Origin: Rhizobium aethiopicum
GTDB lineage: Bacteria > Pseudomonadota > Alphaproteobacteria > Rhizobiales > Rhizobiaceae
Reading direction: 5' to 3'
Length of the DNA: 64,000 bases
Assembly (NCBI RefSeq): GCF_014197535.1
Contig: NZ_JACIFV010000003.1
Location: 310,001 to 374,000, forward strand
A program made the translations under genes and the position numbers. Below are positions 57,618 through 64,000 of this stretch, piece by piece (positions within the stretch are counted from its first letter, which is position 1; every line of letters begins with the position of its first letter). The notes under the pieces were generated by a model. It made no database searches. It was given only the letters and a program-made list of their open reading frames with translations, and was not told the DNA's origin.

Positions 57618-58097
57618 ATGACCATTCATATCGCCGCAGGCGATATCGCAGCGCGTACGCGTACCATCGTCGCCGACCTTCGCTTCCTTGAAGGACCGCT
57701 GCTTCCCATTCTTCACGAGGTTCAGCGAGAATTCGGTTATGTGCCGCAGGAAGCCCTGCCTGTGATCGCGGAAGAACTGAACCTCTCGCGCGCCGAAGTG
57801 CACGGGGTGATGACATTCTATCACGATTATCGCGACCATCCCGCCGGCCGCCATGTGCTGAAGCTCTGTCGCGCCGAGGCCTGCCAGTCGACGGGCGGCG
57901 ACGCGCTGGCTGAACGCGTCAAGGCGCTGCTCGGTATCGATTTTCATCAGACGACGCTCGACGGCACCGTGACGCTGGAGCCGGTCTACTGTCTCGGCCT
58001 TTGTGCCTGCGCCCCGTCGGCGATGCTCGACGGCGAGGTTTATGGCCGGCTCGACGATCAGCTGGTCGCGGAACTCGTTGCGGAGACACGTCGATGA
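57618..58097 (+). CDS. fdsG: NAD-dependent formate dehydrogenase gamma subunit
   Basis: Small diaphorase subunit (NuoE-like), 159 aa, with a [2Fe-2S] cluster. LLPILHEVQREFGYVPQEALPVIAEELNLSRAEVHGVMTFYHDY is the conserved helical domain, and Cys ligands lie in KLCRAEACQSTGG and PVYCLGLCACAPSAML. ATG 57618 follows GGGAGGGCTGCCTG. Its stop overlaps fdsB by ATGA. It passes electrons between FdsA and FdsB. Confidence 0.93.
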   Translation: MTIHIAAGDIAARTRTIVADLRFLEGPLLPILHEVQREFGYVPQEALPVIAEELNLSRAEVHGVMTFYHDYRDHPAGRHVLKLCRAEACQSTGGDALAERVKALLGIDFHQTTLDGTVTLEPVYCLGLCACAPSAMLDGEVYGRLDDQLVAELVAETRR

Positions 58098-59650
58098 CAG
58101 TCAAGATTTATGTTCCGCGCGATGCCGCTGCGCTGGCGCTTGGGGCCGAAAAGGTGGCAAAGGCGATTGCCCAGGAGATCGCCGCCCGCGGCTTCGATGC
58201 AGAGATCGTGCGCAACGGCTCGCGCGGAATGTTCTGGCTGGAGCCGCTGGTCGAAGTCGAGGCCGCCGGCAAGCGCATCGGCTACGGGCCGGTGAAGGCA
58301 AAGGATGTGCCTGCTCTGTTCGACGCCGGAATGATGAACAGCGGCGGACACCCGCTCTGTCTCGGGGAGGTTGAAGACCTCCCGTTTCTGAAGGAACAGA
58401 CCCGCCTGACCTTCGCCCGCTGTGGCGTCACCGATCCGCTTTCGCTCGGCGATTACGAGGCGCATGGCGGCCTTGCCGGCCTTCGCCGCGCCGTTTCTAT
58501 GACGCCCGCCGAAGTGGTCAAGGAAGTCACCGATTCCGGCCTGCGCGGACGCGGCGGTGCCGGTTTTCCCACCGGCATCAAGTGGAAGACCGTTCTCGAT
58601 GCCAGCGGCGAACGCAAATATATCGTCTGCAACGCCGATGAGGGCGATAGCGGCACCTTTGCCGACAGGATGATCATGGAAGGCGATCCCTTCGTGCTGA
58701 TCGAAGGCATGGCGATTGCGGGGCTTGCGACCGATGCGACGAAGGGGTTCGTCTACACCCGTTCGGAATATCCGCATGCGATCGCGGTGATGAGCGAGGC
58801 GATCGGCATCGCCAGACAGGCCGGCATTCTCGGCCCGTCGGTGCTTGGCTCGGGCCGCGCCTTCGATATTGAGGTGCGCACCGGCGCCGGCGCCTATGTC
58901 TGCGGTGAAGAAACGGCTCTCTTGAACAGTCTCGAAGGCAAGCGCGGGATCGTGCGCGCCAAGCCGCCGCTGCCGGCGCATAAGGGCCTGTTCGACTGCC
59001 CGACCGTCATCAACAATGTGATCTCGCTCGCATCGGTACCCGTCATCATGGAAAGGGGCGCCGCCTTCTACCGCGATTTCGGCATGGGCCGCTCGCGCGG
59101 CACCATTCCGCTGCAGATCGCCGGCAATGTCAGATATGGCGGTCTCTATGAGACCGCCTTCGGTCTTTCACTCGGTGAGATCGTCGACAGGATCGGCGGC
59201 GGCACGAGGAGTGGTCGGCCGGTCAAGGCGGTTCAGGTCGGCGGGCCGCTCGGCGCCTATTTCCCGCGGGCGCTGTTCGATACGCCTTTCGACTACGAGG
59301 CCTTCGCCGCCAAGGACGGGCTGATCGGCCACGCCGGCATCGTTGTCTTCGACGACACCGCCGACATGCTGAAACAGGCGCGTTTCGCCATGGAATTCTG
59401 TGCCGTCGAAAGCTGCGGCAAATGCACGCCCTGCCGCATCGGTTCGACGCGCGGCGTCGAGACGGTCGACAAGATCGCGCGCGGCATCGAGCCGGAGAAG
59501 AACCGGGTACTGCTTGGCGATCTCTGCAATACCATGAAATTCGGGTCGCTCTGTGCGCTTGGCGGCTTCACGCCCTATCCGGTGATGAGCGCCATGACGC
59601 ATTTCCCGGAAGATTTTTCGCCGGCACCGGTCGTGGAGGCGGCTGAGTAA
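58094..59650 (+). CDS. fdsB: NAD-dependent formate dehydrogenase beta subunit
   Basis: Flavin/NAD-binding diaphorase subunit (NuoF-like fused to an N-terminal thioredoxin-like region), 518 aa. GRGGAGFPTGIKWKTV binds FMN and NADH, CGEETALLNSLEGKRG is the NuoF signature, and ESCGKCTPCRIGSTRGVE plus LCNTMKFGSLCALGG hold the [4Fe-4S] cluster. It overlaps fdsG by 4 bases. Confidence 0.96.
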   Translation: MTVKIYVPRDAAALALGAEKVAKAIAQEIAARGFDAEIVRNGSRGMFWLEPLVEVEAAGKRIGYGPVKAKDVPALFDAGMMNSGGHPLCLGEVEDLPFLKEQTRLTFARCGVTDPLSLGDYEAHGGLAGLRRAVSMTPAEVVKEVTDSGLRGRGGAGFPTGIKWKTVLDASGERKYIVCNADEGDSGTFADRMIMEGDPFVLIEGMAIAGLATDATKGFVYTRSEYPHAIAVMSEAIGIARQAGILGPSVLGSGRAFDIEVRTGAGAYVCGEETALLNSLEGKRGIVRAKPPLPAHKGLFDCPTVINNVISLASVPVIMERGAAFYRDFGMGRSRGTIPLQIAGNVRYGGLYETAFGLSLGEIVDRIGGGTRSGRPVKAVQVGGPLGAYFPRALFDTPFDYEAFAAKDGLIGHAGIVVFDDTADMLKQARFAMEFCAVESCGKCTPCRIGSTRGVETVDKIARGIEPEKNRVLLGDLCNTMKFGSLCALGGFTPYPVMSAMTHFPEDFSPAPVVEAAE

Positions 59651-59670
59651 TGGTTTTTTATTCGAAGTTG

Positions 59671-59800
59671 CCCCTCACCCTAACCCGCTCCTCGCCTGCG
59701 GGGAGAGGGGACGTGCCACGAGGGCGCGTATCGAGTGAAGGTGGTGCGGCATACCCCTTCGCCCCGCTTGCGGGGAGAAGGTGCCGGCAGGCGGATGAGC
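59671..59800. repeat. Rhizobial GC-rich palindromic repeat (RIME/REP-like), fdsB-fdsA gap
   Basis: Two palindromic units lie here. The first, CCCCTCACCCTAACCCGC followed by TCCTCGCCTGCGGGGAGAGGGG, spans 59671-59710. The second, CCTTCGCCCCGC with GCGGGGAGAAGG, spans about 59757-59781. The wording matches the CCCTCACCCTAACC / CTCCCCGC-GCGGGGAGA repeats I know from rhizobial intergenic DNA. It splits fdsB from fdsA by about 200 bases within the operon. Confidence 0.8.
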
Positions 59801-59848
59801 GGCATGCCTCAAGGCGCCCGATACTGAAATCTAGCGGAGGTGCAATCC

Positions 59849-62728
59849 ATGTCTCTCATCCATGAAATCGACTACGGCACTCCCGCTTCGAAATCCGAAA
59901 CCATGGTGACGCTCACCATTGACGGGCAGCAGATCAGCGTGCCGGAGGGCACCTCTATCATGCGGGCCTCGATGGAAGCCGGCATCGAGGTGCCGAAGCT
60001 CTGCGCCACCGACATGGTCGATGCCTTCGGCTCCTGCCGACTCTGTCTCGTCGAGATCGAGGGCCGCGCCGGCACGCCGGCCTCCTGCACGACGCCGGTG
60101 GCGGCAAACATGGTGGTTCACACGCAGACGGGACGATTGAAGGATATCCGCCGCGGTGTGATGGAGCTTTATATTTCCGATCATCCGCTCGACTGTCTCA
60201 CCTGCGCTGCCAATGGCGATTGCCAGTTGCAGGATATGGCCGGTGCTGTCGGCCTGCGCGACGTGCGCTACGGCTATGAGGGCGACAATCACGTCCAGGC
60301 GCGCAGCAACGGCGACATTAATCTGAAATGGATGCCGAAGGACGAGTCCAATCCATATTTCACCTATGATCCCTCCAAATGCATTGTCTGTTCGCTTTGC
60401 GTGCGCGCCTGCGAGGAAGTGCAGGGCACCTTCGCGCTGACGATCGAAGGGCGTGGTTTTGGCTCCCGCGTGTCACCCGGCATGCATGAGAATTTCATGG
60501 ATTCCGAATGTGTTTCCTGCGGCGCCTGCGTCCAGGCCTGTCCGACGGCGACGCTGACGGAGAAATCGGTGATCGAGATCGGCCAGCCGGAGCATTCGGC
60601 CGTCACCACCTGCGCCTATTGCGGTGTCGGCTGCTCCTTCAAGGCGGAGATGCGCGGGGAGGAACTGGTGCGCATGGTGCCGTGGAAGGACGGACAAGCC
60701 AATCGCGGCCATTCCTGCGTCAAAGGCCGCTTCGCCTACGGTTATTCCACACACAAGGACCGCATTCTCAACCCGATGATCCGCGAAAAGGTCAGCGATC
60801 CCTGGCGGGAGGTGAGCTGGGACGAGGCCTTCGCGCATGTGGCGTCGGAGTTCCGCCGCATTCAGTATCAATATGGGCGCGACGCGATCGGCGGCATTAC
60901 CTCCTCGCGCTGCACCAATGAGGAAACCTATCTGGTGCAGAAGCTGGTCCGCGCCGGTTTCGGCAACAACAATGTCGATACCTGCGCCCGCGTCTGCCAT
61001 TCCCCGACTGGCTACGGTCTCGGCCAGACATTCGGAACCTCGGCCGGCACACAGAATTTCGACAGCGTGGAACAATCCGATGTCGTCGTCATCATCGGCG
61101 CCAATCCGACGGACGGCCATCCGGTGTTCGGCTCGCGGCTGAAGAAGCGGCTGCGTCAGGGGGCGAAGCTCATCGTCATCGATCCGCGCCGCACTGATAT
61201 CGTCCGGTCGCCACATGTCGAGGCTTCCTACCACCTGCCGCTGAAGCCGGGCACCAATGTCGCGGTCATGACGGCGTTGGCGCATGTGATCGTCACCGAA
61301 GGGCTCTACGACGAGGCATTCATCCGCGAGCGCTGCGACTGGTCGGAATTCGAGGACTGGGCGGCCTTCGTCGCCGAACCGCAACATAGTCCCGAAGCGA
61401 CGGAGGTTTTCACCGGCGTGCCGGCGGCGGATCTGCGCGGTGCGGCAAGGCTCTATGCCAAGGGCGGCAATGGTGCGATCTATTACGGCCTCGGTGTCAC
61501 CGAACACAGCCAGGGTTCGACGACGGTCATCGCGATTGCCAATCTGGCGATGGCGACCGGCAATATTGGCCGTCCCGGCGTCGGCGTGAACCCGCTGCGC
61601 GGCCAGAACAATGTGCAGGGCTCCTGCGATATGGGTTCCTTCCCGCACGAGCTGCCCGGCTACCGGCATATTTCCGACGATGCCACGCGCGACATCTTCG
61701 AAAAGCTCTGGGGTGTGAAGCTCAGCGACGAGCCGGGCCTGCGCATTCCGAATATGCTTGATGCGGCGGTCGACGGCTCCTTCAAAGGCCTTTACGTCCA
61801 GGGCGAGGACATTCTCCAATCCGATCCCGACACGAAACATGTCGCGGCAGGCCTTGCGGCAATGGAATGCGTCGTCGTGCAGGACCTGTTCCTCAACGAA
61901 ACCGCCAACTACGCCCATGTCTTCCTGCCCGGTTCGACCTTCCTCGAGAAGGACGGCACATTCACCAATGCCGAGCGACGCATCAACCGCGTGCGCAAGG
62001 TAATGACGCCGCGCAACGGTTATGGCGATTGGGAGGTGACGCAGAAGCTTGCCCAGACCATGGGGCTCGACTGGAATTATGCCCATCCGTCCGAGATCAT
62101 GGACGAGATTGCCGCGACGACGCCGAGTTTCGCGCTTGTGTCCTACGATTACCTCGACAAGATGGGCTCGGTGCAGTGGCCCTGCAACGAGAAGAACCCG
62201 CTCGGCTCGCCGATCATGCATGTCAACGGTTTCGTGCGCGGTAAGGGCAAGTTCATCCGCACTGAATATGTGGCGACCGACGAGCGCACCGGCCCGCGCT
62301 TCCCGCTGCTGCTCACCACGGGCCGCATCCTCAGCCAGTATAATGTCGGAGCGCAGACACGCCGGACGGAGAACGTCGTCTGGCACGCGGAAGACCGGCT
62401 GGAGATCCACCCGCACGATGCCGAACAGCGCGGCGTCCGCGATGGCGATTGGGTGAAGCTCGCCAGCCGCTCCGGCGACACCACGCTCCGGGCGTTGATC
62501 ACCGATCGTGTCGCGCCCGGTGTCGTCTATACGACCTTCCATCATCCCAATACGCAGGCCAACGTCATCACCACCGACTTTTCCGATTGGGCGACCAACT
62601 GCCCGGAGTATAAGGTGACAGCGGTGCAGGTCTCGCCGTCGAACGGACCGAGCGAGTGGCAGCTCGAATATGACGAGCAGGCACGGCAATCGCGCCGCAT
62701 CGCCGGCAAGCTCGAAGCGGCGGAGTGA
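59849..62728 (+). CDS. fdsA: NAD-dependent formate dehydrogenase alpha subunit (molybdenum-containing)
   Basis: Catalytic subunit of 959 aa. Order: [2Fe-2S] domain with CATDMVDAFGSCRLCLVE; a His-Cys cluster region (HPLDCLTCAANGDCQLQ); two [4Fe-4S] ligand sets (CIVCSLCVRACEE and CVSCGACVQACPTATL); a CAYCGVGCSFKAE cluster; then the bis-molybdopterin domain. The molybdenum ligand is a Cys in DTCARVCHSPTGYG, not selenocysteine. ATG 59849 has GCGGAGG 8 bases upstream; an in-frame GTG at 59840 is inside that site. Confidence 0.97.
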   Translation: MSLIHEIDYGTPASKSETMVTLTIDGQQISVPEGTSIMRASMEAGIEVPKLCATDMVDAFGSCRLCLVEIEGRAGTPASCTTPVAANMVVHTQTGRLKDIRRGVMELYISDHPLDCLTCAANGDCQLQDMAGAVGLRDVRYGYEGDNHVQARSNGDINLKWMPKDESNPYFTYDPSKCIVCSLCVRACEEVQGTFALTIEGRGFGSRVSPGMHENFMDSECVSCGACVQACPTATLTEKSVIEIGQPEHSAVTTCAYCGVGCSFKAEMRGEELVRMVPWKDGQANRGHSCVKGRFAYGYSTHKDRILNPMIREKVSDPWREVSWDEAFAHVASEFRRIQYQYGRDAIGGITSSRCTNEETYLVQKLVRAGFGNNNVDTCARVCHSPTGYGLGQTFGTSAGTQNFDSVEQSDVVVIIGANPTDGHPVFGSRLKKRLRQGAKLIVIDPRRTDIVRSPHVEASYHLPLKPGTNVAVMTALAHVIVTEGLYDEAFIRERCDWSEFEDWAAFVAEPQHSPEATEVFTGVPAADLRGAARLYAKGGNGAIYYGLGVTEHSQGSTTVIAIANLAMATGNIGRPGVGVNPLRGQNNVQGSCDMGSFPHELPGYRHISDDATRDIFEKLWGVKLSDEPGLRIPNMLDAAVDGSFKGLYVQGEDILQSDPDTKHVAAGLAAMECVVVQDLFLNETANYAHVFLPGSTFLEKDGTFTNAERRINRVRKVMTPRNGYGDWEVTQKLAQTMGLDWNYAHPSEIMDEIAATTPSFALVSYDYLDKMGSVQWPCNEKNPLGSPIMHVNGFVRGKGKFIRTEYVATDERTGPRFPLLLTTGRILSQYNVGAQTRRTENVVWHAEDRLEIHPHDAEQRGVRDGDWVKLASRSGDTTLRALITDRVAPGVVYTTFHHPNTQANVITTDFSDWATNCPEYKVTAVQVSPSNGPSEWQLEYDEQARQSRRIAGKLEAAE

Positions 62729-62767
62729 CGATGCCGGGGCGATTTGGCGTTGTCGGCGAGGTTCTTC

Positions 62768-62787
62768 CTTCTCCCCTCGGGGAGAAG
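62768..62787. repeat. Short palindrome of the same GC-rich repeat type, fdsA-fdhD gap
   Basis: CTTCTCCCC (62768-62776) and GGGGAGAAG (62779-62787) form a perfect 9-bp palindrome around TC. It resembles the second unit of the repeat in the fdsB-fdsA gap. AGAGGAGG, the fdhD ribosome-binding site, starts at its right edge. Confidence 0.6.
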
Positions 62788-62801
62788 AGGAGGCGTCTGT
62801 G

Positions 62802-63626
62802 ATGACTTTCGCCACCACGGCCCGTGCTCCCGAAACCGCCCGCCGCAACGGCGTCATGCACAGCGGTTCGCGCATCGTGCCCGAGGAAGTGCCGATCGCC
62901 TTTTCCTATGGCGGCAGTTCGCATGCGGTGATGATGGCGACACCGGCGGATCTTGAGGATTTCGCCGTCGGCTTCAGCCTAACGGAAGGAATTATTGCCA
63001 AGCCGGCGGAGATATCCGCCGTCGAGATCGTCGCGGGTGGGCAGGGCATCGACGTGCAGGTTAGCCTTGCCGACGACGTCGCCGATCGGCTGCAGGCCCG
63101 CCGCCGCAGCATGGCCGGACCGGTTGGCTGCGGGCTCTGTGGGATCGAATCGATCGAACAGGCGGTGCGGCCGGTGCCCGATGTCTCGGCATCGCCGTTG
63201 ATGCTGTCTCATGCGGATATCGTTCGGGCCGTTTCGCTTCTGAACGAGGCGCAGCCGCTGCATCGGGAGACGCGGGCCGTCCATGGCGCTGGATTCTACC
63301 TTCCCGGCGGCGGGCTGATTGCGGTTCGCGAAGATGTCGGTCGCCACAACGCGCTGGACAAACTCTGCGGCGCCGTCATCCGCGCCGGCGAAAGTGGCGG
63401 GAACGGCGCGGTCGTCGTCACCAGCCGGCTGTCGGTCGAAATGGTGCAGAAGGCGGCGATCCTCGGCAGCCCCGCACTTATCGCCATTTCAGCGCCGACG
63501 GCCCTTGCCATCCGCACGGCCGAAGCGGCCGGCATGACGCTCGTCGCGCTGGTGCGCGGCGAAGATTTCGAGATTTTCACACACCCGCACCGCATCTCGC
63601 CCGGAAGTATCGCCGATGTCGCATGA
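62802..63626 (+). CDS. fdhD: Formate dehydrogenase accessory sulfurtransferase FdhD
   Basis: Delivers sulfur from IscS to the molybdenum cofactor of formate dehydrogenase. It is 274 aa. The reactive Cys pair is in GPVGCGLCGIESIEQA. VPIAFSYGGSSHAVMMATPADLEDFAVGFSLTEGII and EDVGRHNALDKLCGA are typical. ATG 62802 is supported by AGAGGAGG. The last codons overlap fdsD by 11 bases. Confidence 0.95.
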   Translation: MTFATTARAPETARRNGVMHSGSRIVPEEVPIAFSYGGSSHAVMMATPADLEDFAVGFSLTEGIIAKPAEISAVEIVAGGQGIDVQVSLADDVADRLQARRRSMAGPVGCGLCGIESIEQAVRPVPDVSASPLMLSHADIVRAVSLLNEAQPLHRETRAVHGAGFYLPGGGLIAVREDVGRHNALDKLCGAVIRAGESGGNGAVVVTSRLSVEMVQKAAILGSPALIAISAPTALAIRTAEAAGMTLVALVRGEDFEIFTHPHRISPGSIADVA

Positions 63627-63861
63627 TACCAAAACCAAGCTTGTCTATATGGCAAATCAGATCGCCACCTTTTTCAAAAGCCAGCCGCAAAACGAGGCCG
63701 CACAAGGCGTCGCCACGCACATCAACAAATTCTGGGAGCCGCGCATGCGGCGGCAATTGTTTGAAATTCTCGAAAAGGAGGAAAACGGTCTGGATGCTCT
63801 CGTGCTTCAGGCCGCTCCCATGATCCGCAAGCCGGAGGCGGAGGCAAACCAGGTCCGGTAA
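63616..63861 (+). CDS. fdsD: NAD-dependent formate dehydrogenase delta subunit
   Basis: Small accessory subunit of 81 aa found in fds operons. LVYMANQIATFFKSQPQNEAAQGVATHINKFWEPRMRRQLFEIL is the diagnostic helical segment. It starts within the end of fdhD (11-base overlap), so it is translationally coupled. It is thought to help assemble or stabilise the complex. Confidence 0.9.
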   Translation: MSHDTKTKLVYMANQIATFFKSQPQNEAAQGVATHINKFWEPRMRRQLFEILEKEENGLDALVLQAAPMIRKPEAEANQVR

Positions 63862-64000
63862 TCCAAAGTGGCGTCTGCCGGGGGCGCAGCAAACTGCCTG
63901 CGCATGCGCCACTGCATACGTCGAAATCTAATCGATTTAAAAACGGAAGTTCGAAGTTTTACAGCCTCCTTTGCGCGCCTGAGGCGGTTGACCGGTCCGG
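63862..64000. other. Noncoding tail after fdsD
   Basis: Downstream of fdsD the sequence turns AT-rich (AATCTAATCGATTTAAAAACGGAAG) and holds no ORF I can support. No strong terminator is visible before the window ends. Confidence 0.4.

Noticed and set aside
60473..62875. 800-codon minus-strand frame opposite fdsA
   Set aside because: fdsA carries all cofactor motifs in the plus frame; the antisense frame lacks a ribosome-binding site and conserved features.

Overview
The window reads as a chromosomal segment of a Rhizobium-type alphaproteobacterium, most like the R. etli / R. leguminosarum group. I infer this from high-GC codon use, the mdh-sucCDAB-lpdA and sdhCDAB loci, an F1 ATP synthase operon ordered atpHAGDC, a hemY / mitofilin (Mic60-like) / hemD / hemC cluster, an fdsGBA-fdhD-fdsD formate dehydrogenase operon and rhizobial-style intergenic palindromes. 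Nearly all of it is core-genome housekeeping DNA. I found no rRNA, tRNA, CRISPR array, insertion sequence or prophage.

Layout. 1-7.4 kb: truncated M3 peptidase, typA/bipA with a strong terminator, a GNAT, ppa, a DUF167-YggT pair and an MFS exporter. 7.4-13.5 kb (minus strand): glutamine amidotransferase, TerB-like protein, HemY, mitofilin-like protein, a 275-bp inverted-repeat element, hemD and hemC. 13.6-17.1 kb: tsaD, gpsA, a YciI protein, an EVE protein and a METTL20-like methyltransferase, tightly packed. 17.9-21.3 kb: sdhCDAB. 21.8-23.5 kb: an Inh/Omp19-type lipoprotein and zapE. 23.7-35.3 kb: mdh, sucC, sucD, sucA, a YciI-like gene, sucB, four uncharacterised or poorly characterised genes, then lpdA and a perfect 12-bp terminator. 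35.4-43.5 kb: cytochrome b561, a TraB/GumN-type protein, xerC, an acyltransferase, a GNAT, a DapA-family lyase, priA and a DUF4345-like membrane protein. 43.7-48.9 kb: atpHAGD, a small Cys-containing gene, then atpC and a terminator. 49.2-51.3 kb: two surface-polysaccharide genes. 51.4-54.4 kb (minus): thiY, thiZ, thiX, a 57-codon YkoF-like remnant and a TPP riboswitch. 54.4-57.5 kb: soxR with a SoxR box, an SDR, an ArsR-type and a LysR-type regulator. 57.6-63.9 kb: fdsG, fdsB, fdsA, fdhD, fdsD.

How the genes work together. Succinyl-CoA synthetase, 2-oxoglutarate dehydrogenase, succinate dehydrogenase, malate dehydrogenase and ATP synthase cover half of the TCA cycle and its energy output. 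hemCD/hemY supply tetrapyrroles for the respiratory chain. The Fds complex oxidises formate to CO2 with NAD+, with FdhD supplying sulfur to its molybdenum cofactor and a LysR protein probably acting at palindromic sites upstream.

The most interesting points are small and non-coding. (1) A canonical SoxR promoter (TTGACC, 19-bp spacer, TATAAC) fires away from soxR into about 200 bp that has no convincing gene and ends in a perfect 13-bp terminator stem, so it is a candidate redox-induced sRNA. (2) The ORF directly under the TPP riboswitch looks like a decayed YkoF gene that still carries the regulated ribosome-binding site and overlaps thiX by ATGA. (3) A 275-bp element with perfect 28-bp terminal inverted repeats lies inside the hem operon. 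(4) A hairpin between the sucA Shine-Dalgarno and its ATG could bring them together. (5) A small Cys-motif gene is embedded between atpD and atpC.
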